A stretch of DNA of 32,405 bases from Ferrovibrio sp. GTDB lineage: Bacteria; Pseudomonadota; Alphaproteobacteria; Ferrovibrionales; Ferrovibrionaceae. Position numbers and translations under genes: made by a program. Below are positions 22,510 through 32,391 of the stretch, piece after piece; the stretch's first letter is position 1, and each line of letters opens with the position of its first letter. The stretch lies in NCBI RefSeq assembly GCF_025869515.1, contig NZ_JAOZVR010000115.1, positions 1 through 32,405 of the forward strand. The letters run 5' to 3'. The notes under the pieces were generated by a model that was given only the letters and a program-made list of their open reading frames with translations, made no database searches and was not told the DNA's origin.

Positions 22510-23556
22510 ATGACAGTGAAGACGGCTCCCGGCACACAGATCGGCTTCCGGGCTTATCTCTGGCAGTTCAAGTCCGGCGTGGTGGCGGCGGTTTCCGCCA
22601 ATGCCGCCGGCCATGCCGGCTTCGGCCTTGGCGACGGCTCGATCGCGCTCCGGCCTTTCGATGATCCGGAGGCAGGCACCACGCGGCGGCTGATCGCTCA
22701 TCCCGATGCGGCCCTCCTCTGCATGGCGGCGTCTCCCGATGGAGAAGGCTTCGTTTCGGGCGGCGATGACGGTCAGCTGATGCTGACCAACGTGGCAGGC
22801 GAGGGCCATGCGCTGGCGATGGTGCCGCGCAAGTGGATCGAGCATGTCGCAGTATCGGATAGCGGCGACGCCATCGCTTATGCCGCCGGCAAACGCGTCG
22901 GACTGCTGGATGCGCGCGGCAATGCGATTGCCACGTTTGAAGACCACCCCAGCACGGTGACCGGCATTGCCTTCAACCCGAAGGGCAGACGCCTGGTCGC
23001 GGCGCATTACGGCGGCGTGTCGCTGTGGTGGGCCAAGGCCGAACCGCAGCCGGCCAAGCGGCTGAACTGGAAGGGCTCGCATATCGCCGCCACCTGGTCG
23101 CCGGACGGCAAATTCGTCATGACGGCGACACAGGAAAATGAGCTGCATGGCTGGCGCCTCAGCGATTCTGCCGATATGCGGATGAGCGGCTACCCGACCA
23201 AGCCACGCAGTCTGAGCTGGTCGCGCGATGGCCGCTGGCTCGCCACCAGCGGTGCCGAGGTGGTGGTGGTATGGGACTGCAAAGGCAAGGGTCCGATGGG
23301 CTCTGCCCCGCTGGAACTCAGCCGGGGCGCCGTGGTCACCGCGGTGGCATGCCATCCGCGCCACGGACTGATTGCCTCGGGTCACGCCGATGGCCAGCTG
23401 AAACTCGGTCGTATCAACGATCAGACCAGTATCGAACTCGAGCGGCTGGGCACAGCGCCGGTGACCGCCCTGGGCTGGAGTGCCGATGGGCGCTATCTGC
23501 TGGCCGGCGCCGAAGATGGCACAGCGGGCATCTTGGATTTCGGAACGGGGGCTTAG
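22510..23556 (+). CDS. WD40-repeat protein coupled to the CobW-type gene
   Basis: A 348-residue beta-propeller protein. WD40-type blades recur, for example CMAASPDGEGFVSGGDDGQLML, VTGIAFNPKGRRLVAAHYGGVSLWW, ATWSPDGKFVMTATQENELHGW, LSWSRDGRWLATSGAEVVVVWD and LGWSADGRYLLAGAEDGTAGILDF. There is no signal peptide, so it is cytosolic. It starts 10 bp after the CobW-type stop, so the two are translated together and the propeller may serve as a client or scaffold of the GTPase. Its own function is unknown. It ends overlapping holA by 4 bp, convergent. Confidence 0.92.
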   Translation: MTVKTAPGTQIGFRAYLWQFKSGVVAAVSANAAGHAGFGLGDGSIALRPFDDPEAGTTRRLIAHPDAALLCMAASPDGEGFVSGGDDGQLMLTNVAGEGHALAMVPRKWIEHVAVSDSGDAIAYAAGKRVGLLDARGNAIATFEDHPSTVTGIAFNPKGRRLVAAHYGGVSLWWAKAEPQPAKRLNWKGSHIAATWSPDGKFVMTATQENELHGWRLSDSADMRMSGYPTKPRSLSWSRDGRWLATSGAEVVVVWDCKGKGPMGSAPLELSRGAVVTAVACHPRHGLIASGHADGQLKLGRINDQTSIELERLGTAPVTALGWSADGRYLLAGAEDGTAGILDFGTGA

Positions 23557-24569
23557 CGCGCGACGCGCGCAGCCCTGGCAATGCGCAGCAGAGCATCGCC
23601 GCAGGCGGCCGCAGCCGGCATGCCGGTACTCTTCGCCAGCAACTCGGCATCGGTAAGGATTTCCAGCGCCCGCATCAGCCGGTCACTCGACCATTGCCTG
23701 GTCTGGCGCTCGAAACCGGCGGTACGCGTCCAGTGCACGCCAAGCCGTTTCGGATCCATGGAGTTGCCGGCTTCGCGACTGGCGGCGGCCAGATGCAGTT
23801 TCTGGCCGTGCTTCTGCGCCACGCGCAGGATCGCCACCGGTGATTCGCCAGCGCCTTCGCAGCGGGTGAGAGCGTCGGTCAGCAGGGTGAAGTCGCCGCC
23901 GAAAGCGGCAAAGGCGGCGTCGTCGAGGAACAGCGTCGAACTGTCGCCGATCACCGCTTCGCAGTCTTCCAGGCTGATCGGGGTGGCGTCGTCGCCCTTG
24001 TACAGCAGCAGCTTGGCGATCTCGCCGCGCGTGATCATGCGATCGGCGCCCAGGTTGTCGAGCAAATATGCCATCGCCTCAGGCGCGATCTTCTTGCCAG
24101 CTTCCTTGACCATATCATCGGCGAGGCCCTGCAAGACCCGCTGGTCATCGGCATAGCAGCCGATGGCGGCGGCGATCTTCGAATCCTCGAATGCCACGCG
24201 CAGAGAGGATCGTGCCGTCAGCTCGCCGGCCTCGACCACGATCAGCGCATCGCCGGCAGGGTCATCGAAGAAACCGGCAAAAAGCTTGCCGTTGCGGTCG
24301 CCGGCGCCGGAGATCATCACCACGCGGCGCCCGCCGGTCAGTGCCATCGCAGCCGCCTCGTCGGCGAGGCGGGCAGGATCTTCCTGCAGCTGCGCGCCGG
24401 TCAGCGTTGCAACGCGAAAGGGATCGTTCAGGTCTTCGCAGGCGCTTTGGGCGATTGCCTTGGCGCGTTCCCGGATCAGGCCGGCATCGCTGCCGAACAG
24501 CAGAACCGCGCGGATATCCTGACGTGGCCGCTTGACGAAGCTTTCGACTTCGCGCGTCGGCAGTTTCAC
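23553..24569 (-). CDS. holA: DNA polymerase III delta subunit
   Basis: A 338-residue clamp-loader subunit that opens the beta sliding clamp. The N-terminus [35 protein letters not shown] is typical of alphaproteobacterial HolA, followed by GGRRVVMISGAGDRN and TLFLDDAAFAAFGGDF, then the collar domain. It starts with GTG at 24569, overlapping the lptE stop in a GTGA, so the two are coupled. It is the last gene of the minus-strand cluster. Confidence 0.93.
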   Translation of the reverse strand: MKLPTREVESFVKRPRQDIRAVLLFGSDAGLIRERAKAIAQSACEDLNDPFRVATLTGAQLQEDPARLADEAAAMALTGGRRVVMISGAGDRNGKLFAGFFDDPAGDALIVVEAGELTARSSLRVAFEDSKIAAAIGCYADDQRVLQGLADDMVKEAGKKIAPEAMAYLLDNLGADRMITRGEIAKLLLYKGDDATPISLEDCEAVIGDSSTLFLDDAAFAAFGGDFTLLTDALTRCEGAGESPVAILRVAQKHGQKLHLAAASREAGNSMDPKRLGVHWTRTAGFERQTRQWSSDRLMRALEILTDAELLAKSTGMPAAAACGDALLRIARAARVAR

Positions 24570-25123
24570 CGAACGCTTCCCTGTTGCTTCTGGCGTTTGA
24601 GTTCGTCCAATTGCGGTTTGCGATCGAAATAATTTCCAAGCCGCAGACGCATCTGCTCGGCGGCGTCGCGCAATGCGCGCTCGCGCGCATTCTTTTCGCT
24701 GATCAGATTGGCGTAATCTGCCTGCGTCACGTTATACGAAGACTGGCTGGTGGCAGACATGGAGAAGACGGCTACGCCGGTTTCATAGTCGCGCAAATAG
24801 TATGATACGGATAACTGCAGATTGTTTCTGGTAATTTCTTCAGTGCGGGTAACGAAAACCGACCCGACGGATTCCGTAATGCGATAGTCCAGCAGGTAGC
24901 GCGGGCGCTCCGGGGCACCATGCGGAGTCAGGATATCGAGCAGGTGATTGCGCAGCTGCTGCGAAACGCGATCATCGGGTTGCGCTATGGCGATCTGCGA
25001 GAACTGCACCACCGAGGCGGTGTCGCTGTCCTGCCGGTAGAGCGGCCTGAAACCGCATGCTGCCAGCAGGCCGGTCAGAACCACGCCGATCAGAAGGGTG
25101 CGAGGCAGTCTAGACCACGACAT
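24566..25123 (-). CDS. lptE: LPS-assembly lipoprotein LptE
   Basis: A 185-residue outer-membrane lipoprotein. The signal peptide ends in the lipobox LAAC (in [20 protein letters not shown]), and GFRPLY is the usual start of mature LptE. LptE plugs LptD and helps lipopolysaccharide reach the outer leaflet. The ATG at 25123 overlaps the last 14 bp of leuS; a TTG six bases upstream is in frame but unlikely. It stands between leuS and holA, the normal arrangement in many proteobacteria. Confidence 0.93.
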   Translation of the reverse strand: MSWSRLPRTLLIGVVLTGLLAACGFRPLYRQDSDTASVVQFSQIAIAQPDDRVSQQLRNHLLDILTPHGAPERPRYLLDYRITESVGSVFVTRTEEITRNNLQLSVSYYLRDYETGVAVFSMSATSQSSYNVTQADYANLISEKNARERALRDAAEQMRLRLGNYFDRKPQLDELKRQKQQGSVR

Positions 25124-27680
25124 TGACAATCCGATTCGGCACCACGATCACCTTGCGCACCGGTTTGCCATCGATGGCGCGCAGGACATTGTCGTTTGCC
25201 AGGGCGAGTTTCTCAAGGGCACCTTGTTCCATGTCGCGAGACACTTCGATCGTGGCGCGCAGCTTACCCGCAACCTGTATGGCGATTGTCACTGTATCGT
25301 CGCGGGCGAGATCCGGATCGGCCACCGGCCATGGCTGCTCCAGCAGCAGCCCATCCTTCCCCAGAGCCTGCCAGATTTCCTCCGCCAGATGCGGCACCAT
25401 CGGGCCGATCAGCTTGGCCAAAGCCTCCAGCGCTTCACGGCGCGCCCAGGCGGTAGCTGCATCGTCGCCCCGGATTGCCTCCTGCAGGTTGGCAAATTCA
25501 TGGATACGCGCAACGGCCTTGTTGAAATGGAACTGTTCCAGATCCTGGGTCAGCGCAGCAATCGTCTTGTGCAGGGCCCGGCGCAGTTCCAATGCGGCAT
25601 CGGGCCATTCGGCCGGCAGTGTAGCTGCTGACGCGGCGATCGGTCCGCGTGGCTCGGAAACCAGGCGCCATAAACGCTGCGTGAAACGCCAGGCACCTTC
25701 GACACCAGACTCGCTCCATTCCAGATCACGCTCCGGCGGACTGTCCGACAGCATGAACCAGCGCGCGGTATCAGCGCCATAGGTATCGATGATCAGGCCA
25801 GGATCGATGACGTTCTTTCTAGATTTCGACATCTTCTCGGTGCGGCCTACTGTCACCGGTTCCCCGGTGCGGATATGCACCGTTTGGCTGCCATCCTTCT
25901 TTACCTCGGTCGGCTGCAGCCAGGCGCCGCTGCTGTCGCGATAGGTTTCATGGCAAACCATGCCTTGCGTGAACAGGCCGGCAAAAGGCTCGCCGCTCGG
26001 CAATGAGAGGTAGCCGGTGTCGCGCAGGGCGCGGGTGAAGAAGCGCGAATATAGCAGATGCAGAATGGCATGCTCGATGCCACCGATATACTGATCAACA
26101 GGCATCCAGTAATCGACTTCGTCTTTTATCAGTGGCAGATCGGCGCGCGGGCTGCAGAAACGGGCGAAATACCAGGACGAATCGACGAAGGTGTCGCAGG
26201 TGTCGGTTTCCCGCTGTGCTTTGCCGCCGCAGCTCGGGCAATTCACATGCTTCCAGGTCGGGTGGTGATCCAGCGGATTGCCTGGTCTGTCGAAGGTGAC
26301 ATCGTCAGGCAGTTGCACCGGCAGATCGGCGGTCGGCACCGGCACGATGCCGCAGGCGTCGCAATGGATCACCGGAATCGGACAACCCCAGTAGCGCTGG
26401 CGCGAGACGCCCCAGTCGCGCAGACGGAAAGTCACAGTTCCTTCCCCAGCGTTCAGCGCTTCCAGCTTCTTGATGGCCGCGCGTTTGGCTGCGGCGACAT
26501 CCAGGCCGTTAAGGAAATCGGAATTGATCGCCACCGTATTATCGGTCTCGGTGAAAGCCTCGGTCCCGATTTCGATATTGTGCTGCCCCTTCGGCGCAAC
26601 GACGGCCTTGACCGGCAGGTCGTATTTACGCGCGAAATCCAAGTCGCGCTGGTCGTGGCCGGGGCAACCGAAAATGGCGCCGGTGCCGTATTCCATCAGC
26701 ACGAAATTGGCGACATAGACCGGCAGTGTCGATTCGGGCGCGAAGGGGTGCAGGGCTTCGACCGGAATGCGGTAGCCCATCTTTTCGGCTTTTTCCAGCT
26801 CGGCTTCTGCCGTGCCGGTCTGGCGGCATTCTTCGATGAAAGCAGTCAGCTTGGCGTCGGTCTTGGCTATTTCAGCGGCCAGCGGATGATCGGCGGCGAT
26901 CGCCACGAAGCTGGCGCCATAGAGCGTATCCGGCCGCGTCGAGTAGACCTCGATACTGTCGACACGGTTCTTCAGCGCGAAGGCAAAGCGTGCGCCTTCG
27001 GACTTGCCGATCCAGTTCTGCTGCATCAGCTTGACCCGTTCTGGCCAGCGTTCCAGACCGGTCTGCAATGCGTTCAACAGATCGTCGGCATAGGCCGTGA
27101 TCTTGAGGAACCATTGTGACAGCTTGCGCCGCTCGACGATCGCACCCGAGCGCCAGCCGCGTCCATCGATCACCTGTTCATTGGCGAGGACAGTGTGATC
27201 CACCGGATCCCAATTGACGAAGCTTTCCTTGCGATAGATCAGGTCGGCTTTCAGGAAATCGAGGAACAGTTGCTGCTGGTGCTTATAATAGCCTGGATGG
27301 CAGGTCGCGAATTCGCGGCTCCAGTCGAGCGACAGGCCCATGCGCTGCAATTCGGCGCGCATGTTGGCGATGTTGTCGTAGGTCCAGGCGGCTGGATGAA
27401 CTTTCTTCTCCTGCGCGGCATTCTCCGCCGGCAGGCCGAAAGCATCCCAGCCCATCGGATGCAGCACGTTGAAGCCGCGTGCGCGCTTGTAGCGGGCGAC
27501 GACATCGCCCAGCGTGTAGTTGCGCACATGCCCCATATGGATGCGCCCCGACGGATAGGGGAACATCTCCAGCACATAGTATTTCGGGCGTTTGGGATTG
27601 GCTTCGGCGCGAAAGGCCTGCCGCTGGTTCCAGGCGGCTTGCCATTTGGTTTCCGCCGCCTTGGCATTATAGCGGGACAT
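25110..27680 (-). CDS. leuS: Leucyl-tRNA synthetase
   Basis: An 856-residue class I synthetase. The HIGH-type motif is HMGH (residues 48-51, in [16 protein letters not shown]) and the KMSKS motif is [10 protein letters not shown] (about residue 615). The editing domain lies between, with the zinc-like CDACG and CPSCGG cysteine pairs. The length is normal. It starts at ATG 27680, 57 bp after the DUF3576 stop, and overlaps lptE. Confidence 0.98.
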   Translation of the reverse strand: MSRYNAKAAETKWQAAWNQRQAFRAEANPKRPKYYVLEMFPYPSGRIHMGHVRNYTLGDVVARYKRARGFNVLHPMGWDAFGLPAENAAQEKKVHPAAWTYDNIANMRAELQRMGLSLDWSREFATCHPGYYKHQQQLFLDFLKADLIYRKESFVNWDPVDHTVLANEQVIDGRGWRSGAIVERRKLSQWFLKITAYADDLLNALQTGLERWPERVKLMQQNWIGKSEGARFAFALKNRVDSIEVYSTRPDTLYGASFVAIAADHPLAAEIAKTDAKLTAFIEECRQTGTAEAELEKAEKMGYRIPVEALHPFAPESTLPVYVANFVLMEYGTGAIFGCPGHDQRDLDFARKYDLPVKAVVAPKGQHNIEIGTEAFTETDNTVAINSDFLNGLDVAAAKRAAIKKLEALNAGEGTVTFRLRDWGVSRQRYWGCPIPVIHCDACGIVPVPTADLPVQLPDDVTFDRPGNPLDHHPTWKHVNCPSCGGKAQRETDTCDTFVDSSWYFARFCSPRADLPLIKDEVDYWMPVDQYIGGIEHAILHLLYSRFFTRALRDTGYLSLPSGEPFAGLFTQGMVCHETYRDSSGAWLQPTEVKKDGSQTVHIRTGEPVTVGRTEKMSKSRKNVIDPGLIIDTYGADTARWFMLSDSPPERDLEWSESGVEGAWRFTQRLWRLVSEPRGPIAASAATLPAEWPDAALELRRALHKTIAALTQDLEQFHFNKAVARIHEFANLQEAIRGDDAATAWARREALEALAKLIGPMVPHLAEEIWQALGKDGLLLEQPWPVADPDLARDDTVTIAIQVAGKLRATIEVSRDMEQGALEKLALANDNVLRAIDGKPVRKVIVVPNRIVNVVV

Positions 27681-27737
27681 TCGGGTTCCGGTGTCTGACG
27701 AGTCTAGAGCGGGCGCTTGCTGTAAGCGCGTAAAATC

Positions 27738-28325
27738 TTAGCGGCGGGCCTCGGCTTCCATGCGGAATTCGCGCGCCCGTTGCAAGATAGCATTTTCCAT
27801 GCTGATCGCGGTATTCGGGGCGGCTGCCTGATCGGCCCAGTTATCCCCCTGGCGCACCTGGCGGAAGACGGCAACGCGAATCCCATCGGCGCGCAGCGCA
27901 CGATCCAGGATATAGACATTGACTTTGAAACGTTCGGTCGGCGTCTGCGGCGGTGTGTACCAGTCGGTGATGATGACGCCGCCAAAAGGATCGGCCGAAA
28001 TCAGGGGCATGAAGGACACGGTATCCAGCGTCGCACGCCACAGGAAACTGTTGACACCAATACCGCCGCTGCCGCCATCCTCCTTCTTCTTGTCTCCACC
28101 GCCCAGGATATTGAGACCGCCAGACCCGAAAACCGACTGCCGGCCAGCCGAGGGTGCCGGGTCGTAGGTGCCGTACTGATTCTTTTCCGGGAAGTAGGTC
28201 TGGGTTTCGTTATCGCCCGGCGCCGAGCAGCCGGCCAAGGAAACAATAACCATAACAGAGGCAAGCATCATCCTGCGATGAGGGAAACCCCGGGGGCAAA
28301 TGGTGATCGGACGCAGAGACGCCAT
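27738..28325 (-). CDS. DUF3576 lipoprotein
   Basis: A 195-residue predicted lipoprotein. A hydrophobic signal ends in the lipobox LAGC (in VMVIVSLAGCSAPGD). A Gly-rich stretch (FGSGGLNILGGGDKKKEDGGSGG) follows, then the conserved DUF3576 core (VNSFLWRATLDTVSFMPLISADPFGGVIITDWYTPP). The function is unknown; the family sits next to leuS in many Alphaproteobacteria, which suggests envelope assembly. Of two Met codons near the start, ATG 28325 is preferred because AAGG lies 9 bases upstream; for ATG 28334 the same bases are too close. Confidence 0.88.
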   Translation of the reverse strand: MASLRPITICPRGFPHRRMMLASVMVIVSLAGCSAPGDNETQTYFPEKNQYGTYDPAPSAGRQSVFGSGGLNILGGGDKKKEDGGSGGIGVNSFLWRATLDTVSFMPLISADPFGGVIITDWYTPPQTPTERFKVNVYILDRALRADGIRVAVFRQVRQGDNWADQAAAPNTAISMENAILQRAREFRMEAEARR

Positions 28326-28469
28326 TGTGGCCATCCTTCTGGAACGCTTACTGCAGCAGTGAATAGCTTAGTCTATAACAGCCCCCAATGACCGGCCAGT
28401 ATTACGCCCTCGGGGATTGTGAGTGGACTGGAAAAGATTTAAGTCGGGTCGCGCCGTGAGCATCGAGCT

Positions 28470-29372
28470 ATGGATTTGAAAACAAAGGCTATTGACGATC
28501 TTTTGCAGCATGCCTGGAAGGCTCAGGTTGCTGGCCATCTGGACGAGGCCGCAGCGATTTACCAGCAAGCCCTGGCACGGCAGGAAACGGCACCGGCCTG
28601 GCTGGGGCTGGGGCAATGCCATCTGGAGCGCAGGGACCCTGATGCGGCTCTCAATGCCTTCCAGCGGGCTCTGGCGCTGCTGCCGGAATCCGGCGCGATT
28701 CGCCATATGGTCGATATGCTGGAGGGTAAACGCGTTCCCGATCGGGCCCCGGACGACTATGTCGTGTGGGTTTTCGATGGCCATGCCGAGAGTTTTGATG
28801 CCCATCTGGCCAGCCTGAATTACCGCGGCCCGCAGATGATTGCCCATCTGGCTGAACAGGCCTGGGAAAAAGACCGCAGCCGCACAATCCTCGATCTTGG
28901 ATGCGGGACTGGGTTGAATGCACCGTTATTCCGGGCCTATGCCAAGCAGTTGGATGGTGTCGATCTGGCCCCTAGGATGCTGCAGCAAGCAGGCCGTCGC
29001 GGCGGGTATGACCACCTTTACAAGGCTGAAGCCCATGCTTTCCTGCATCGGCCGCCCTGTCGCTACGATGCGGTCCTGGCCACAGATGTTTTTATTTACA
29101 TCGGACAACTGGAGAATATTTTTTCATTTTCAGATCAATATCTTAACAAGGATGGCGAACTGCTATGTACGATCGAGCTGGCGCATGGTTCGCAGCCGGT
29201 AGAGTTGCGACCGAGTGGCCGCTTTCGGCAGGCTGATGCCTATATCCGGACACTCGCTGCCAACACCGGATTCGCAGTTGCCGCCACTTATGATGAACCG
29301 CTGCGAATCGAGGCGGGCGTACCTGAGGCGGGCCGGGCCTATCGACTCGTTCGCACGCACGCCAGGCTTTAA
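28470..29372 (+). CDS. TPR-containing SAM-dependent methyltransferase
   Basis: A 300-residue protein of the COG4976 type. The N-terminal ~80 residues form TPR helices (WKAQVAGHLDEAAAIYQQAL and DPDAALNAFQRALALLPESG). The C-terminal class I methyltransferase has motif I TILDLGCGTGLNAPL at about residues 139-153, then GVDLAPRMLQQA. The TPRs probably bind the substrate. The substrate is unknown. It is divergent from DUF3576 across 144 bp; no clear terminator follows, and 275 bp separate it from the porin. Confidence 0.9.
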   Translation: MDLKTKAIDDLLQHAWKAQVAGHLDEAAAIYQQALARQETAPAWLGLGQCHLERRDPDAALNAFQRALALLPESGAIRHMVDMLEGKRVPDRAPDDYVVWVFDGHAESFDAHLASLNYRGPQMIAHLAEQAWEKDRSRTILDLGCGTGLNAPLFRAYAKQLDGVDLAPRMLQQAGRRGGYDHLYKAEAHAFLHRPPCRYDAVLATDVFIYIGQLENIFSFSDQYLNKDGELLCTIELAHGSQPVELRPSGRFRQADAYIRTLAANTGFAVAATYDEPLRIEAGVPEAGRAYRLVRTHARL

Positions 29373-29647
29373 CCGGATATTCAGAAACAGCAATTGCAGA
29401 CATGCGGAACGGCATGCTGCACCGGGGATATCTGTTTGATTTCTCAAGACGAAAAACTGCCTGTGGTGATTTTGTGTGGCTCATTTGCAACACCGGTTCC
29501 AAAAGTCTCCCGGAAAGTGCTGCTTTAATTGACACTTGCGGGTCGCAGATGGCTTGATCTTCAGCGATCAGCGGCCCGTATCGGCTGTTTGTTCGATGCT
29601 AGGACTAGCACTGCAACCCTAATCCCGGTGGGAGAGGAAAGAGGAAA

Positions 29648-30814
29648 ATGAAGAAGACTCTGCTTCTGCAAACAGCGCTCGTTGCCGCTGCCGGCCTGTT
29701 CGTGGCCGATATCGCCAACGCGCAGACCAAGGAAGTTCCGATCGGCGTTACCGTCGGCGGTTACTACAACCAGATGTTCCAGGTCCAGGATCGCGATCAG
29801 GAGACCACGGACATCCGCGATCATGGCTTCAAGGCCGATTCTGAAATCTGGTTCAACGTCCGCGGCGTGCTGGCCAACGGCACCGTGATCGGTGCCCGCG
29901 TCGAGCTCGAATCCGCCACTTATGGCGACCAGGTCGATGAGCGCTACATGTTCATCGAGCATGCCGAGTATGGCCGCGTCGAACTGGGTTCGACCGACTC
30001 GGTCACGACCAAGATGATCTATGCGGCGCCGAATTCGCTGCCGAACTACAGCACCACGGTGCATTCGGAATATTCGGCGGTGACTAATGCGCCGTTGATG
30101 CGTTTCGTCAACAACGTGGACGATGCCGAGCGTATCAACCTGTATAGCGCGTCGAACCGCTATTTCGGTTCCAAGGCCGGCAAGGGCCTGCAGATCGGTG
30201 CGAACTACACCCCGGATAACTGCCAGGACTTCTCGGTGCAGTCGACCGATGTTGCCAGCGTCACCCCCTGCGGCGGCGGTTTCCTGGCCGCTCCGGTCAG
30301 CCTCGAGCAGCAGTTGAACGTCGCTGCCAACTACCTCGAGTCCTTCGGCTCGTTCGATGTCGCCCTCTACGCCGGTTACAACAGCGTGAAGGTTCTCGGC
30401 AGCGGCGGCGCTACGACTGCCTTCCAGAACGATCGCGAAAGCGGCGTGCAGGGCGGTGCTCTGTTCACCTATAACATCGGCGATGGTTCGTCGGTTCAGT
30501 TTGGTGGCGGTTACACCAAGGAAGACGTCAACTCGACCCGTGAGCGTAAGGCCTACAGCCTCGGCGTTCGCTACCTGACCAACGGTGCCGCTCCGGGCTC
30601 GATCGGCCTCGGTGTGGAGTATTACGATCGTAACGAGCAGGGCACCACCCGCGCCGGCGATCTGGAATACTACCATCTCGGTCTGACCTATCAGATCGCC
30701 GCTGGTATCCTCGGCTTTGCCGGTGTGGGCGTGTCCGATACTTCGGATGCGATCACCACCACCAGCAACATCGACCAGACCTTCGGTGTGGTCGGTATCA
30801 ATCTGACGTTCTAA
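29648..30814 (+). CDS. Outer-membrane porin, first of a tandem pair
   Basis: A 388-residue porin-type beta barrel. The signal peptide ends in ADIANAQ; mature strands start EVPIGVTVGGYYNQMF and end GVVGINLTF, with the C-terminal Phe needed for outer-membrane insertion. The constriction-loop region includes DERYMFIEHAEYGRVELGSTDSV. A Cys pair in DNCQDFSVQSTDVASVTPCGGG probably forms a disulfide in an outer loop. A strong purine-rich ribosome site precedes ATG 29648. TTGACA at 29529-29534 could be its -35, without a good -10. It ends in a clear terminator, so it is its own transcription unit. Confidence 0.93.
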   Translation: MKKTLLLQTALVAAAGLFVADIANAQTKEVPIGVTVGGYYNQMFQVQDRDQETTDIRDHGFKADSEIWFNVRGVLANGTVIGARVELESATYGDQVDERYMFIEHAEYGRVELGSTDSVTTKMIYAAPNSLPNYSTTVHSEYSAVTNAPLMRFVNNVDDAERINLYSASNRYFGSKAGKGLQIGANYTPDNCQDFSVQSTDVASVTPCGGGFLAAPVSLEQQLNVAANYLESFGSFDVALYAGYNSVKVLGSGGATTAFQNDRESGVQGGALFTYNIGDGSSVQFGGGYTKEDVNSTRERKAYSLGVRYLTNGAAPGSIGLGVEYYDRNEQGTTRAGDLEYYHLGLTYQIAAGILGFAGVGVSDTSDAITTTSNIDQTFGVVGINLTF

Positions 30815-30840
30815 TCCGATCTACAATCGGACGTGAGGGA

Positions 30841-30871
30841 AGGGGCAGGGAAACCTGCCCCTTTCTTTTTT
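30841..30871 (+). terminator. Intrinsic terminator of the first porin
   Basis: AGGGGCAGG (30841-30849) pairs perfectly with CCTGCCCCT (30854-30862) around a GAAA loop, followed by TTCTTTTTT. It lies 26 bp after the stop codon. The gap to the second porin (30872-31107) is AT-rich; apart from a small hairpin (GTGGCT/AGCCAC near 30927-30942) I see nothing defined in it. Confidence 0.93.
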
Positions 30872-31107
30872 ACCATTACTCATTTTCACGATTATTTCCG
30901 TTTTTTCGCTTTGATCCGTATATGTCGTGGCTTTTCAGCCACAGTACGCCACAATCTTTGATCCTGTGCTGATAATCACGAACGGCGCTAACGACTGCCA
31001 GAACCGCTTTTAAATATTCCGGGCGAAGATTAATCATATCGGCAGTTTGGTAACGCCTTGGTCCATCGTTCGTCGCTGACATGACAAACTTGCAAAGGAC
31101 CCCAAGG

Positions 31108-32391
31108 ATGAAAAAGCTTCTCCTGCTTCAGACCGCCCTTGTCGTCGGCACTGGCCTGTTTGCGGCTGACATTGCCGTGGCACAGACCAAGGAAGTGCCG
31201 ATCGCCGTTACCGTCGGCGGCTATATTGCCGAGGTGTTCAAGGCTGCCGATTTCGACAACAGCCGCACGCTGGGCAGCCGTCAGAGTCATGGCTTCGGCG
31301 CTGCTGACGCTGAAATCTATTTCAATGTTCGCGGCGTGCTCGCTGACGGCACTGCGATCGGTGCTCGCATCGAGCTGGAAGGCTCGACGGAAGGCGACCA
31401 GATCGACGAACGTTATATGTTCATCGAGCGCGCTGATATTGGCCGGGCTGAAATTGGTTCGACTGATCGTGCCGCGTCGAAGATGGTCTATGGTGCACCC
31501 ATTGCCATTCCCGGTTATGGCACGATCGATCCGACCGGCGCCATCTCGGTAACCAATGCCCCCACGGGTGCGCGCACCAGCGGCAATTTCACCAAGTTTA
31601 CAGGTGCGCCGGACGATGCCGAGGGCATCAACCTGTATACCTCAGCTGACCGCTACTTCGGCTCCAAGGCCGGTAAGGGTCTGCAGCTTGGTGTTTCCTA
31701 TACGCCCGATGGTTGCCAGGACTTCTCCGTCCAGTCGACGGATAATGCGAGCATCAGCCCGTGTGGCGGCGGCTTCACAAGCAAAACTGACGCCGGGCAG
31801 ATTTCGAGGGCCTACACCTTCGCTGCCAACTATGTCGAATCCTTCGGCATGATCGATGTTGCGGTGTTCGGCGCCTATAACCGCTTCGACATCGAGGCGA
31901 ACAGCACGGCTGCGGCCGCCGCGAACGGCGCGGCTCAGGTGTTCAAGAGCAACGGTCTGGAAGGCTGGGCTTTCGGCACGACGCTGACCTACAACATCGG
32001 CGATGGCTCAACTGTGCAGGTGGGTGGCGCCTGGAAGACCGAAGAAATGGGCGTCGGCAGCAACGACGACCGCAAGGTCTATACTGCCGGCGTGCGTTAC
32101 CTGACCAATGGTGTCAATCCGGGCTCCATCGGTCTCGGCGTCGACTATGCCAAGACCAAGGCTGACCAGGGCAATATCTCGGGCTTCGCTGTCGGTGGCG
32201 AAGACGAGTTCACCTGGTACTCGCTCGGTGTGACCTACCAGGTCGCCCGCGGTATTCTCGGCTTCGGCGGTATCGGCCGCTATGAATACGAAGATGCCAT
32301 CGCGGCCGGCACGGTGGTGAACGGCACGACCCAGCTCGACAACGACGCCAAGGCGAACTTCGCTGTCGTCGGTATGCGTCTCGATTTCTAA
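31108..32391 (+). CDS. Outer-membrane porin, second of a tandem pair
   Basis: A 427-residue paralogue of the porin at 29648. The signal peptide is nearly the same (KKLLLLQTALVVGTGLFAADIAVAQ), followed by EVPIAVTVGGYIAEVF; it ends VVGMRLDF with the terminal Phe. The Cys pair is kept in DGCQDFSVQSTDNASISPCGGG. It is 39 residues longer, the extra length lying in loops (for example around the insert IDPTGAISVTNAPTGARTSG and near the end). The start is ATG 31108, with AAAGGA eight bases upstream; an in-frame ATG at 31081 lacks a site. No terminator is visible in the 14 bp left in the window. Confidence 0.93.
   Translation: MKKLLLLQTALVVGTGLFAADIAVAQTKEVPIAVTVGGYIAEVFKAADFDNSRTLGSRQSHGFGAADAEIYFNVRGVLADGTAIGARIELEGSTEGDQIDERYMFIERADIGRAEIGSTDRAASKMVYGAPIAIPGYGTIDPTGAISVTNAPTGARTSGNFTKFTGAPDDAEGINLYTSADRYFGSKAGKGLQLGVSYTPDGCQDFSVQSTDNASISPCGGGFTSKTDAGQISRAYTFAANYVESFGMIDVAVFGAYNRFDIEANSTAAAAANGAAQVFKSNGLEGWAFGTTLTYNIGDGSTVQVGGAWKTEEMGVGSNDDRKVYTAGVRYLTNGVNPGSIGLGVDYAKTKADQGNISGFAVGGEDEFTWYSLGVTYQVARGILGFGGIGRYEYEDAIAAGTVVNGTTQLDNDAKANFAVVGMRLDF

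Noticed and set aside
29401..29416. CATGC/GCATG hairpin after the methyltransferase gene as a terminator
   Set aside because: The stem has only 5 pairs and no T-tract follows.
30876..31082. A 68-codon minus-strand ORF in the gap between the two porins
   Set aside because: It has no ribosome site, codon use unlike the neighbours, and lies in the likely promoter region of the second porin. It probably stays open by chance.
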